Of a stretch of DNA of 41,330 bases, positions 24,802 through 33,458 are shown in pieces. The stretch comes from Desulforhopalus sp. IMCC35007. Its GTDB lineage: Bacteria; Desulfobacterota; Desulfobulbia; Desulfobulbales; Desulfocapsaceae. The stretch covers positions 1 to 41,330 of the forward strand of contig NZ_SWCN01000033.1 of NCBI RefSeq assembly GCF_005116575.1. The letters are read 5' to 3'. Under the pieces are notes generated by a model. The model was not told the DNA's origin. It saw nothing but the letters and a program-made list of their open reading frames with translations, and did not search any database. Positions within the stretch are counted from its first letter, which is position 1. Every line of letters starts with the position of its first letter. Made by a program: the position numbers and the translations under genes.

Positions 24802-25626
24802 CTACAATCTCCAGATGATATGGGCATCTTTACGTTTGGGAATCCTTGTATAGCTATATTGCGGATAACCAAGCATCAACGCTCCATAAGAAAGGGAGCC
24901 ATCGGGGAAAGCCAGGATTTTCTGCATCGGAGGAAAAGTCTGAGCTGCCGCATTAAAATAGCCAGCCCAACAGGCCCCAAGCCCTCGTGCACTTGCGGCC
25001 AGCTCCAGATGGGAAAGTGCAATGCTGCAGCTTGCTGGTGCCATTCTACTTTCTTTTTCAGCATATGCCACAATGAGCATTGGAGCATTACGAAGGATGA
25101 CGTCTTCTCCTTCTGTCCATCTTTTAAAGGTTGCGTCAAGATGAAGCATCAAGGCGAATTCCGGCTTGTCGTTAAGCATAAAAAGCATCCAGTCAGCAAC
25201 AGCTTGTTTTACGGCCTGAAGTTCTTTTTTATCGGCCAACACAAGCCAGCGGACCCCACCACTGTTATGGCCAGAGGGTGCATAGCGTACAAGATCAAGA
25301 AGTTCTTCCACAATATCTTGCTCCACCGGTCTCTTCTTGTAATTCCTCACCGAGCGGCGACCTTTAAACAGTTGCCCGCACTGTTCCCTGGTGAGTTTCA
25401 AGCCGTCGTGAAGCAAGGAGCATTCAGATGCTGCCATGGCTCTATGATCAAAACATCCAGAAGGACAGATTGCCACACACTGGCCACAATCGATACATCT
25501 GTCGTCAGCCCCCTCTGCAGGCACAGGATATTTATCTGGGTCAAGCCCAATGATACCCACCGGACAGACAGCTGCGCACAAACCATCCCTGTTACATTTT
25601 TCTCTGTCAATCGTAAAAAGTGCCAA
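24802..25626 (-). CDS. Ferredoxin-nitroreductase fusion protein
   Basis: The 274-residue protein joins an N-terminal 2[4Fe-4S] ferredoxin domain (CNRDGLCAAVCPVG and CIDCGQCVAICPSG, residues about 11-60) to an FMN-binding nitroreductase domain (RRSVRNYKKRPVE, APSGHNSGG, RGLGACWAGYF, LMLGYP). The design lets ferredoxin-type electrons reach FMN within one chain; the natural substrate is unknown. Such fusions are common in strict anaerobes. It is cytoplasmic and stands alone, divergent from fmdE, with 300 bases between the starts. Confidence 0.9.
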   Translation of the reverse strand: MALFTIDREKCNRDGLCAAVCPVGIIGLDPDKYPVPAEGADDRCIDCGQCVAICPSGCFDHRAMAASECSLLHDGLKLTREQCGQLFKGRRSVRNYKKRPVEQDIVEELLDLVRYAPSGHNSGGVRWLVLADKKELQAVKQAVADWMLFMLNDKPEFALMLHLDATFKRWTEGEDVILRNAPMLIVAYAEKESRMAPASCSIALSHLELAASARGLGACWAGYFNAAAQTFPPMQKILAFPDGSLSYGALMLGYPQYSYTRIPKRKDAHIIWRL

Positions 25627-25926
25627 TTGTTATCTCCACTCAGGTTACAGAATATTATAAAAAAGCTTGTCACACCCTCTATCAATACTGTAACAGAAAT
25701 TGCTATCTCCCTGCATCCTTCATTTTATGGAGCATTCAGGAAATGAATCCAACATCTCTATCAATAAAAACCCTGCAGGTATTTCCCCGCCAGCTTATCC
25801 TCCCCACCGGATTCAATTGTAGAATTATTGCTTCAAAAATGCTTTTGCCAGGCGGATCTGAAATGGTATTCTTGCCTACACCCTCGATAAACAAACATCG
25901 TCACACTCACTTGAAAAGGATACAGC
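25627..25926. other. Divergent region between nitroreductase and fmdE
   Basis: It is 300 bases long and has no supported gene. GTTACAG near 25652 and CTGTAAC near 25690 are 7-bp inverted arms about 40 bases apart, and a TATAAT on the minus strand lies between them. This may be the nitroreductase promoter flanked by regulator sites, though the spacing is wide. Confidence 0.3.
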
Positions 25927-26550
25927 ATGTACATACCCGAATCTCTCCAAGCCCGACCCGACTATCAACAGTGTATAGCCTTCCATGGACACACATGCAT
26001 GGGAGTTACCATAGGTTACCTGGCGGCCAGACTCGCAATGGAACTCCTGGCCGAAATGCGTGCCGTTGACGAAGAACTCATTACTATTGTAGAAACCGAC
26101 GCCTGCTGTTGCGATGCGATCCAGGTTCTCACTGGCTGTACCTTTGGCAAAGGTAATTTTTTCTATCTCGATTATGGTAAAATGGCCTTTACCTTTGCCA
26201 GTCGCGCGTCGGGCAAGGGCGTTCGCCTCGTCTTAAAACCTGAAGTTTTCGCCGTTCCAGAAAAGGAACAACAGCTTGCCAAAAGAGTCTCCCAACCGGA
26301 CTGCTCTACTGCAGAAAAAAAAGAGTATGAACAGATGTATGAAAACCGTGGAGTACAATTATTTGCAAAAGGACAGGCAGGCTTTTTTGATGTACAATAT
26401 CTCGATCACTTCAAACTTCCGGACAGAGCGCCTCGAGCTGCCTCAAAAGCCTGTGATATCTGTGGAGAAATGGTTATGGAAACAAAACTGGAAACAGCCG
26501 GGAATCACAAAATCTGCAGGGGCTGTCTTACCGCAGAACATCAAGTATAG
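25927..26550 (+). CDS. FmdE family protein with C-terminal zinc ribbon
   Basis: The 207-residue protein matches FmdE, named from the formylmethanofuran dehydrogenase operon of methanogens. It has the motif FHGHTCMG near residue 20, the cysteine cluster ETDACCCDAIQVLTGCT and GKGNFFYLDYGK, all typical metal- or cofactor-binding positions. The C-terminus adds a small zinc ribbon (CDICGE...CRGC). In sulfate reducers FmdE proteins occur without the methanogenic enzyme, and their role is not settled; a link to molybdenum or tungsten enzymes is usual speculation. A ribosome site (AAGGA) precedes the ATG by 8 bases. Confidence 0.88.
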   Translation: MYIPESLQARPDYQQCIAFHGHTCMGVTIGYLAARLAMELLAEMRAVDEELITIVETDACCCDAIQVLTGCTFGKGNFFYLDYGKMAFTFASRASGKGVRLVLKPEVFAVPEKEQQLAKRVSQPDCSTAEKKEYEQMYENRGVQLFAKGQAGFFDVQYLDHFKLPDRAPRAASKACDICGEMVMETKLETAGNHKICRGCLTAEHQV

Positions 26551-26652
26551 CCTGATACTCCATTCCCCCTTTCAGTTGTCATGAACTATTGTGCTTTCAT
26601 CGTTCATTGCACCCACACGTTCATCGCTGACACCGTTTACACACAATAAAAA

Positions 26653-26694
26653 AAAGCGATTGCTCCGGCATACATCTGCCGGAGCAATCGCTTT
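26653..26694 (-). terminator. Rho-independent terminator for the barrel-protein gene
   Basis: A perfect 18-bp stem (AAAGCGATTGCTCCGGCA and its complement) with a 6-base loop lies 24 bases past the stop at 26718. On the minus strand it is followed by a run of eight T. It may also serve fmdE from the other side, with a weaker tail. Confidence 0.9.
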
Positions 26695-26717
26695 AAAGAA
26701 AGAGTCGCCGGTTCCGT

Positions 26718-27938
26718 TTAGAATCTCAAACGAACACCTACACCAAAACGACCATAGTCATACAAGCCGTCCAACTCATCAAATGCTGAACGTACTTCAA
26801 CAAACAGAGATGCGTTAAAATCTTCAGGCTCACCATATACTCTGGCGCCAAAACCTGCAACGAGATCAAGCTGGCTGTTTTCTGCTGCGTTATCATCGTC
26901 ACCATCGGTGATCCAGCCACCAACACCAAGGTCAACAAAATACCTTGAAGCAAATGAGTATTCACCCAACAGGTCTACAAGAAATGCAGACTCACCGTCA
27001 ATACCCTCCACCTGTGGGGCACCACCGATCAGGCCAAGGACTGCAAACTTGTCAGTAATCTTATACTCAAGACCTACACGACCAAAGACGTAATTAGCAG
27101 GGTCAAACTGTCTGTAATATCCAGCATCAGCCAGAAAACGGACACGCTTCATACCCTCTACAGCAGCTACACAGTCGGCCTGTGATGAGGTTTCACCTTT
27201 ATCGTCTGTCATGGTTACTTTTACAGAAGTTGCACCGCAAGGCATCTCCACATCAGCCACAAGCTTGCCGTCAACAACAGTCTCGCTCACAACATTGCCC
27301 TGGTCATCAACAAAGGCGATATTCATCTTCTCAATGCTGCCGTCTGCATCGGTGGATCCACTTGCATCAACGGTGATGATTTGTCCACAAAAAGCTCGAA
27401 CAGGGGTAATTGTCAAGCCGCCACATTGCGGTGCCTGATTGGCTGCAACAGGAGGAGGAACAACAACAGGCTCAGCAGGAATCGCCTTTACACCCATAAG
27501 GGCAATGTTTCCACAGCCCAGGGGAACGGCAAAGGTGTATCTGTTGCCGTCGTAGTCAATATCAAATTTAAAACCAGGAAACGTTTTCTCATTGGCCCAG
27601 GTAACGTCTTTTGCCACCCGAACGTCCCCTTTACCTTTCTTTTTGAAAAGCATCCATTCAAACCAGGTTCCCTTTTCAAAATCCACTCGCTCAATCTGGG
27701 CAGTCGGGAGTTGCTCTACAAACGGCTGATAGACTTCAGTAAGTCCTGCTTTATCGAAACCGATCATAACCTCCTGTCTTTTATCCTGGACCATTTGAAG
27801 CAATGTATCCACGCTTGTAAGTGGCGGCTGGTGAAATGGGCTTCGTCCAATCTCCATTAAAGTGGTAGACGCATGCACGCTACTCACTCCAAGTACCACT
27901 ACAGCTACCATCAGGACAGACCTTATTATTCTGTTCAA
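26718..27938 (-). CDS. Outer-membrane beta-barrel protein with PKD-like domain
   Basis: The 406-residue protein has a signal peptide (cut after about SSVHA, residue 24), an N-terminal periplasmic region of about 130 residues, a proline-rich linker (VVVPPPVAANQAP), a PKD/Ig-like domain (about 170-262, VDASGSTDADGS) with several Cys, and a C-terminal barrel of about 140 residues with alternating strands ending in RLRF, the terminal Phe expected by the BAM machinery. The start is TTG: GGAGGGG lies 7 bases before it, which decides the start. The product probably sits in the outer membrane; its function is unknown. It has its own terminator and a long leader. Confidence 0.78.
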   Translation of the reverse strand: MNRIIRSVLMVAVVVLGVSSVHASTTLMEIGRSPFHQPPLTSVDTLLQMVQDKRQEVMIGFDKAGLTEVYQPFVEQLPTAQIERVDFEKGTWFEWMLFKKKGKGDVRVAKDVTWANEKTFPGFKFDIDYDGNRYTFAVPLGCGNIALMGVKAIPAEPVVVPPPVAANQAPQCGGLTITPVRAFCGQIITVDASGSTDADGSIEKMNIAFVDDQGNVVSETVVDGKLVADVEMPCGATSVKVTMTDDKGETSSQADCVAAVEGMKRVRFLADAGYYRQFDPANYVFGRVGLEYKITDKFAVLGLIGGAPQVEGIDGESAFLVDLLGEYSFASRYFVDLGVGGWITDGDDDNAAENSQLDLVAGFGARVYGEPEDFNASLFVEVRSAFDELDGLYDYGRFGVGVRLRF

Positions 27939-28632
27939 AATTCCCCTCCAATATTCAAAATAATTTAAAATGAAAACAACAACGTGCCGCTGGCTATAGT
28001 TTAACGCGCAGCGTAATTCAAATGTCTATTTTTATCCAGTAAACAATCAGTAAAAAAGTGCAATTTTTTCACACGACATACCCAGATTTAACCAGTATTT
28101 TTGTTCTCTTATCCCTCCTTGAATAAACTCAACATCCTCTCTCTCCCGATATTCCTCAGTCGCAGGGCTCTTTCTCCGTCCATCAAAGCCCTAGCAACCG
28201 ATAAACCTTATTTATGACAAGCAAATTCAAGACCAATTCAAAAACTACTTTTTCCTATGGATATTGAACCTGGACAATTTTCACGAGGTGAAATTATCTG
28301 CAAGCAAGGTGCCCAGATACTCATACCTGCCACAGTAGTGTGATTACCTGTTGCAACAATGAATAGCGAGCTATTTTATTTGCCCAGAGCTTAAAAAATC
28401 AGAAGCAATCCCACAGAGTATCTGTCTCTCAACTCTATCCTTATTTTCGCAGAAAAAAAATATCTGAATATTTGATATTAATATTTCATGAAAACAATCC
28501 CTTTTCTTGAAATATCCAAGTAATCCCTTCATATAAGGAACGTTCATTGACAAAGCAACAGCCAAAGAGTAGTTTTCTCCTCATTTTTTCTACGCTGTAC
28601 ACTTCCCATTTCTCAACTGGATAAATTAACGA
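27939..28632. other. Long intergenic region before the barrel protein and the MFS gene
   Basis: These 694 bases carry no supported full-length gene. A minus-strand frame at 28371-28565 (64 codons) has no ribosome site or recognisable product. The stretch should hold the leader and promoter of the barrel-protein gene on the minus strand and the promoter of the MFS gene on the plus strand. The only structured part noticed is the hairpin at 28157-28200. Confidence 0.45.
28157..28200 (-). ncRNA. Possible structured RNA in the leader of the barrel-protein gene
   Basis: On the minus strand, CGGTTGC pairs with GCGACTG (7 bp, two of them G-U) and, after one bulged base, AGGGCT pairs with AGCCCT (6 bp), around a 17-base loop. 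The same stem on the plus strand has mismatches where the minus strand has G-U pairs, pointing to a minus-strand RNA. It lies about 220-260 bases before the TTG start at 27938. No known riboswitch class was recognised. Confidence 0.3.
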
Positions 28633-29952
28633 ATGACAACTCCGCTCCAAAGACCAGCAGACAGGACAACAGTCGGTTTAGCCTGGGCTAAATGGTCTAT
28701 TTTTGCTGTTTTAATTCTCACCTACATTCTGGTCTACTTTCACAGAATGGCTCCCGGGGTAGTTGCTGAGTATCTCATGGGCTCATTTCAGATTACCGGC
28801 ATTCAACTGGGAACGCTGTCCGCAATTTACTTTTTTGTCTATGCATTTATGCAACTTCCCTCCGGCGTCATCGCTGACACCCTGGGTACCCGTACCTCTG
28901 TTGTAGCCGGGAACCTTGTGGCGGGGATGGGTTCTATCCTTTTTGGGATGTCATCATCTTTTGAAATGGCCTGTGTTGGCCGCTTTTTCGTTGGACTCGG
29001 GGTATCGGTTGTCTTCATTTCCATTATGAAAAATAACGCTGTCTGGTTCCACGAAAGGGTCTTTGGGCTGATGAGCGGACTGACCCTTCTCATAGGTAAT
29101 CTGGGTTCAGTACTTGCAGCCGGTCCCCTTGCCGCCCTGCTCACCCATTACGAGTGGCGATTTATCTTTATCACCATCGGCGGCCTTTCACTCACTCTCT
29201 CTCTTGTGGGTTTTTTCATCGTTCGAAACAGACCAGAAGACCTGGGTTTTCCTTCGCCCAACAACTTTGGTGGGCAACCTGTCAGCAAATCCCAGAAAGG
29301 CTGGGCACAAAGCCTTATTTCCGTTATCACATCACTCAAAGTATGGCCTGGATTCTGGGTGCAATTTGGAATGATTGGAGGATTGTATTCATTTATGGGC
29401 TTATGGGGGGTATCCTATCTTCGGGACGTGCATGGATTGAGCCGGGTCTATGCTGCAAACCACATGACAACTATGCTTCTCAGCTTCGCCTTTGGCGCTC
29501 TCTTTTTTGGCTGGTTTTCAGACAAAATCGGCAGAAGAAAACCAATTCTGCTCCTCTGTGTTCTGGGGTACACCCTCCTTCTCGCGGTTCTGACCTGGCT
29601 CCCTCTTCAGCCTGGTATAGAGACAATCCTGCTCTTTGGAGCAATGGGGGCAACAGGTTCGGGGTTTGTCCTCACTTTTGCCGCGGCCAAAGAGATTATG
29701 GATCCGAATCTTTCAGGGATGTCCGTCAGTGTCGTTAATACCGGATGCTTTATAGGTACTGCACTCATGCAGCCACTATTTGGTTACCTTGCCGATCTTT
29801 CCTGGGATGGGACTACCACAAACAACATACGTATCTACGTCGAACAGGACTATCGAAGGGGGCTTTATCTCATGATGTTTTTTGCAGTTCTGGCTATTGC
29901 AGGAGCGTTACGGTTGAGGGAAACCTATTGCAAAAACCAGCATCAACAATAA
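28633..29952 (+). CDS. Major facilitator superfamily transporter
   Basis: The 439-residue inner-membrane protein has about 12 hydrophobic segments. The first helix contains YFHRMAPG. The typical loop after helix 2 reads GVIADTLGTRTSVVAG, and the corresponding loop in the second half is GWFSDKIGRRKP. This fits the MFS branch of organic-anion or sugar-phosphate transporters, but the substrate cannot be read from sequence. It stands alone, with a weak ribosome site, and converges on thyA. Confidence 0.9.
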   Translation: MTTPLQRPADRTTVGLAWAKWSIFAVLILTYILVYFHRMAPGVVAEYLMGSFQITGIQLGTLSAIYFFVYAFMQLPSGVIADTLGTRTSVVAGNLVAGMGSILFGMSSSFEMACVGRFFVGLGVSVVFISIMKNNAVWFHERVFGLMSGLTLLIGNLGSVLAAGPLAALLTHYEWRFIFITIGGLSLTLSLVGFFIVRNRPEDLGFPSPNNFGGQPVSKSQKGWAQSLISVITSLKVWPGFWVQFGMIGGLYSFMGLWGVSYLRDVHGLSRVYAANHMTTMLLSFAFGALFFGWFSDKIGRRKPILLLCVLGYTLLLAVLTWLPLQPGIETILLFGAMGATGSGFVLTFAAAKEIMDPNLSGMSVSVVNTGCFIGTALMQPLFGYLADLSWDGTTTNNIRIYVEQDYRRGLYLMMFFAVLAIAGALRLRETYCKNQHQQ

Positions 29953-29978
29953 AAAAAGGCCAGAGAAAACCTCTGACC
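29949..29978 (-). terminator. Terminator of thyA
   Basis: On the minus strand, GGTCAGAG pairs with CTCTGGCC (8 bp, one G-U) around a 5-base loop and is followed by a run of seven T. It lies between the convergent thyA and MFS genes and overlaps the MFS stop codon. Confidence 0.75.
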
Positions 29979-30020
29979 CTGACAACATTTCCCTCAGCAA
30001 AAAATCAGTGCAAGGACCGT

Positions 30021-30872
30021 CTAGACACTGAATTCATATTTAATTCCCGGATGATGCTTATAGCCAATAAGTTCAAAATCATCAACGGTCACCCAGGTTT
30101 CAAGATCCTCTAACGTTTTAATTTCGGGGTTAATCGTAAGACGCGGTTGCGGATATGGCTCCCGCTTCAACTGAACATCGCGAAGCAGTGCAAGCTGATC
30201 TTCATAGACATGGACGTTTACAATCTTATGAAAGGCCTTTGCCGGTTTCAACCCTGTAATCTGGGCCATAACCATCAATAACCAGCCCACCTGCACCTGA
30301 TTAAACCCGTGGCCAAGAGGAAGGTCATCGGAGCGCTGGTAGGAGGTAAGATACAGCTCACCATCCAGCAGGCTGAAGGTATGAGTGTGCATACAGGAGT
30401 TGAGACAGGCACGGTCGCGCTCTCCGGGATTCATGAAGGTCATTATCTCACAACGATTATCAATACCCTGTCGTAGATCGTTGTAAACATTGAGAAGTTG
30501 ATCCACCCGTTCGTTTTCAGGGTTCCTCCAGTCTCTCCCCTGAGCACCGTAACATCTCCCCATGTCGTCCTCCCCTTTTCTAAACGGGTTGGCCAGCCAA
30601 TCGGGATTGTCATTTGCGTTCGCATTCCAGGTATTACAGCCAATTGATCTGAACTGGGCGGCACTGGTATAGCCACGCAAATAGCCCAGCATCTCTGCTA
30701 TTGCAGCTTTCCAAAAAACCTTTTTTGTGGTCAGAACCGGGAGAATACCTTCACTGAGATCATACTCAAGATCTGCATTGATTACGGTAAGACACCGTTT
30801 ACCGGTCCTTTTATTTTCGACCCACTTCCCCTGACTGACCACTCTCCGGCACAATTCTAAATATTGTTCCAT
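30021..30872 (-). CDS. thyA: Thymidylate synthase (ThyA)
   Basis: ThyA methylates dUMP to dTMP using methylene-tetrahydrofolate. The 283-residue protein resembles the Vibrio-type branch ([23 protein letters not shown]-like start, C-terminal YEFSV). The catalytic Cys sits in [10 protein letters not shown]. The phosphate-binding motif reads [13 protein letters not shown] where QRSCD followed by LG and FN is common, so the residue after QRS is Asp. [16 protein letters not shown] near the end is conserved. It has its own terminator, and the start has a GTGAG ribosome site. It supplies dTMP alongside nrdJ, though they are not adjacent. Confidence 0.93.
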   Translation of the reverse strand: MEQYLELCRRVVSQGKWVENKRTGKRCLTVINADLEYDLSEGILPVLTTKKVFWKAAIAEMLGYLRGYTSAAQFRSIGCNTWNANANDNPDWLANPFRKGEDDMGRCYGAQGRDWRNPENERVDQLLNVYNDLRQGIDNRCEIMTFMNPGERDRACLNSCMHTHTFSLLDGELYLTSYQRSDDLPLGHGFNQVQVGWLLMVMAQITGLKPAKAFHKIVNVHVYEDQLALLRDVQLKREPYPQPRLTINPEIKTLEDLETWVTVDDFELIGYKHHPGIKYEFSV

Positions 30873-31057
30873 ATCTCACACTCATCTTAACGCCTCTCTG
30901 ACTCATTACAATTGCAATCAAGCTCTGGATTATACAGAAAAAACATATCTTCGAAGGCAAGCGTATACTCCGTTCTCCTGGTCAGTTACGAATTTCTCTA
31001 TACCCTTTGATTAAAAAAGAAATATTAAATCATCCAAGGCAGCTTATATTGTTAAAA

Positions 31058-31080
31058 CCTCATTGTTTTTTACAATGAGG
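31058..31080 (-). terminator. Terminator of the rhodanese gene
   Basis: A perfect 9-bp stem (CCTCATTGT with ACAATGAGG) and 5-base loop lie 17 bases past the stop at 31097; on the minus strand TTTTAAC follows. Confidence 0.7.
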
Positions 31081-31096
31081 CATTCAGCTTTCTCAC

Positions 31097-31609
31097 TTAT
31101 TCATCGCTTACAGGAATAATAATAACCTGCTCATTGGTTATGGAGGTTTGCAACGGGTATCCTGCCTTTGCCCAGTCAACCACGCCTGTAGTCACTGAGA
31201 TAGCATTTTTATAACCAAGGTCATTGAGTTGTTTTGTAGCCAAAGCAGCTCTTGCACCTGTCCTGCAATAGACGTAAATTTTTTCATCCTGGTCTGGCAC
31301 CACAGACCAGACACTAAATTCGAGCAGTCCCCGTGAGACATTTAAAGATTCAGCAATGTGCGCCACTTCGTATTCTTTTGGAGTCCTCACATCAAAAATG
31401 GTGATATCAGCATCCTCATCAATCAGTTTTTTCAACTCCTGTATTGATACCTCTTGAATTGAAGCACGTGCATTGTCAACCAGTTCCCTGGTCTTTGTCT
31501 GCATCCACTTCGGCTCATTGGCTGGCGCCTTTGAGTCGTCTGCCATTGCGGATGCAGCAGATATCAGATAAAAAAAGGCAACCGCTGCCAGTAATTTTAC
31601 ATAACGCAT
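31097..31609 (-). CDS. Exported single-domain rhodanese-like protein
   Basis: The 170-residue protein has a signal peptide (cut after about SAMA, residue 22) and one rhodanese domain (about residues 50-155) with DVRTPKEYEVAHI and the active-site loop VYCRTGARA, whose Cys can carry a persulfide. It should act in the periplasm, moving sulfur or binding sulfane-sulfur species, which suits a sulfur-metabolising organism. A strong ribosome site (AAGGAG) precedes the ATG. It stands alone with its own terminator. Confidence 0.9.
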   Translation of the reverse strand: MRYVKLLAAVAFFYLISAASAMADDSKAPANEPKWMQTKTRELVDNARASIQEVSIQELKKLIDEDADITIFDVRTPKEYEVAHIAESLNVSRGLLEFSVWSVVPDQDEKIYVYCRTGARAALATKQLNDLGYKNAISVTTGVVDWAKAGYPLQTSITNEQVIIIPVSDE

Positions 31610-31870
31610 ACGATTCTCCTTATTTGCATGTTATCGTCTTGATATTAATATATTTTTCAAACATTCCTCAAACGGCACTTCAAACAAAACAGAGATACAC
31701 CATGGAGTTGTCTCTGCATTTTGCTGTACTTCACAAACTAATATCAATCCAAAGAAACACAATACGAAAAGGTCAAACGCCAGACACGGCTAACCAAACA
31801 ACTTTACGGCTTTCAATGCTCGCCTTGGAAAACCGCTACACGCCATAAAGGAAACGATCAGGGGAAAAAA

Positions 31871-32245
31871 TCAATGATGGTGATGGGCTCCTCCACAGCT
31901 TTGCCCGCCATTGGCGTCACGAATAAGTTCAAGACGGTTACTGTGCATCAGCTCCATGGCTGTTGTTGCATCAAGACCTTTCCCTAAGAAACGGGTAACG
32001 CAGGCTCCGGCAATCAATTCAAAGGCAGTTGGCCGGATCAGGCAGGTTATAACCGCTTCGCAGTCGTACTGCAGAACACTCTCCGCCAGCTTCTGTCCGG
32101 CAAGATCTAAAGATTTTTCAGCATTTGGAATAGTTGTAACACCCATGGTTTCGGCGTTGACAATGAGCAGGTTCCGACACAGTTCAAACTGCTCTGCAAC
32201 TGTACTTTCCATGGAATCTCCATCCACGGCAATGGCAATATTCAT
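31871..32245 (-). CDS. NifX/NifB-type cofactor domain protein with His-rich tail
   Basis: The 124-residue protein is a second stand-alone member of the dinitrogenase iron-molybdenum cofactor domain family (MNIAIAVDGDSMESTVAEQF, then FELCRN and the C-terminal ALLM-like helix). It lacks the glycine-rich VGGMG loop seen in the other copy; the matching region reads ITCLIRPTAF. The C-terminus CGGAHHHH is a likely metal-binding tail. GAGGG lies before the ATG. No DUF134 gene or 16-bp palindrome is next to it. Confidence 0.8.
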   Translation of the reverse strand: MNIAIAVDGDSMESTVAEQFELCRNLLIVNAETMGVTTIPNAEKSLDLAGQKLAESVLQYDCEAVITCLIRPTAFELIAGACVTRFLGKGLDATTAMELMHSNRLELIRDANGGQSCGGAHHHH

Positions 32246-32655
32246 AGCGCTTTTCCCTCATGTTTTTTTTTGGTAACTATTGGTTAGACTTGATGACGGG
32301 CGGGTTCTCAAATTGTACCGTAGAATTATTGTGCACCACCCTCTGAGGCGAACGCGACGACAACATACGATGAGTAAAAAGCAAAAAAAACCGACCAGTC
32401 CACCCAGCACACACGGGGGGAAGACCTCATCCCCTCGCACAGTATCAATAAAAAATGAAGTAATTCTAATTTGTTGGAAGAAAAAAATCGACAAAATACG
32501 TCTTCCCAGCCACTTTTAGAAAGGGTAGTCAAACATACAACAGTACCACAGTAGAAAAACAGCACACCCCGCAAAGGACAGCCATATAAAAAAAGCCAAA
32601 CAGCATCATACTGTCCGGCTTATTATATTTTTATACAGCCCTTGCCAAGCGCCAA
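32246..32655. other. Intergenic region before the His-tailed NifX-like gene
   Basis: The 410 bases hold only short overlapping chance frames and an AT-rich stretch. Apart from the terminator at 32593-32621 nothing was recognised. Confidence 0.45.
32593..32621 (-). terminator. Probable terminator of the glutathione S-transferase gene
   Basis: On the minus strand AAGCC pairs with GGCTT and ACAG with CTGT, separated by a small internal loop, and the stem is followed by a run of T. It lies 35 bases past the stop at 32656. Confidence 0.55.
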
Positions 32656-33282
32656 TTACACTGCTTTTTTAAACTCTATTTTTTCTTTTTTATAGGCAGC
32701 CTGAAATTCCGGTAAAGCCGAGACCTCATCAACGAGGCGTTCAACATTTTTTCCAAGTTCAATCTTTATGTCTGGAAAATTGTTTCCCCAGCCTGTGTAA
32801 ATGGTGGCCAGATAGTCGACAATAGTCGGGTCATCACCGCAGATAAACCTTTTCTGTGCCAGTTCTCTATCGAGAATCGCCCAAAGGCCAGAGACTGCAG
32901 CCGACAACTGCTGCAGGACCTTTGTCCTCTCCCCCTCATCCATTTGTACCCTGAATTTGATTGCGAACATTTTTCCATAGGCAGGATGCAGGGTGGCATA
33001 ATCAAACATCAGCCAGCGTAAAAACTCTGCCTTTTGAGACAAATCGGCAGGTAACATATCGGATTGATGCTTTTCCAGGAGATAGAGGGCAATCGCAGCA
33101 CCTTCGGTAATAAGCTGACCTTCGGGAGTTTTTAATGCCGGAACCTGATTGGTAGGAACTATTTCTGAATAGTTGGGAACCGCCTCACGTTTTACAGCGG
33201 TATATTCAACCTGTAGTTTTTCAAGCAGGACCACAACGCCTGAAGAGCAGGATCCGGGAATGGTATATATGGTGTACATCAT
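32656..33282 (-). CDS. Glutathione S-transferase family protein
   Basis: The 208-residue protein has a thioredoxin-fold N-terminal domain (YTIPGSCSSGVVVLLEK, NQVPALKTPEG, then the ITEGAAIALYLLEK segment that binds the glutathione glutamyl group) and a helical C-terminal domain. It is closest in layout to bacterial beta/theta-type enzymes. Its substrate is unknown. AAGGAG lies just before the double ATG start. Glutathione-type enzymes are not universal in strict anaerobes, so acquisition by transfer is possible but not shown. Confidence 0.88.
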   Translation of the reverse strand: MMYTIYTIPGSCSSGVVVLLEKLQVEYTAVKREAVPNYSEIVPTNQVPALKTPEGQLITEGAAIALYLLEKHQSDMLPADLSQKAEFLRWLMFDYATLHPAYGKMFAIKFRVQMDEGERTKVLQQLSAAVSGLWAILDRELAQKRFICGDDPTIVDYLATIYTGWGNNFPDIKIELGKNVERLVDEVSALPEFQAAYKKEKIEFKKAV

Positions 33283-33458
33283 CTCTCCTTAACTATTATC
33301 ATTTACATTTTCTTGCATGTCACAGGTTCCCTGCCCTCTGTTCTCTGAGGTGCAAACTTCGGTGTTGCTGCAACGCGCAATCCTTACGGCGATGTTGTCA
33401 CTATGCTGACTGTTGTCTTAAAAGAAAAGGGACAGACTGTATTTTCCTTTTTTATCTT

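Noticed and set aside
24760-25746. Long plus-strand frame opposite the nitroreductase
   Set aside because: It is antisense to a well-supported ferredoxin-nitroreductase and shows no domain.
28141-28260. Known riboswitch (cyclic di-GMP or glycine class)
   Set aside because: GGAGAGA-like and AAAG-type bits are present, but the conserved core and second stem of either class could not be placed.
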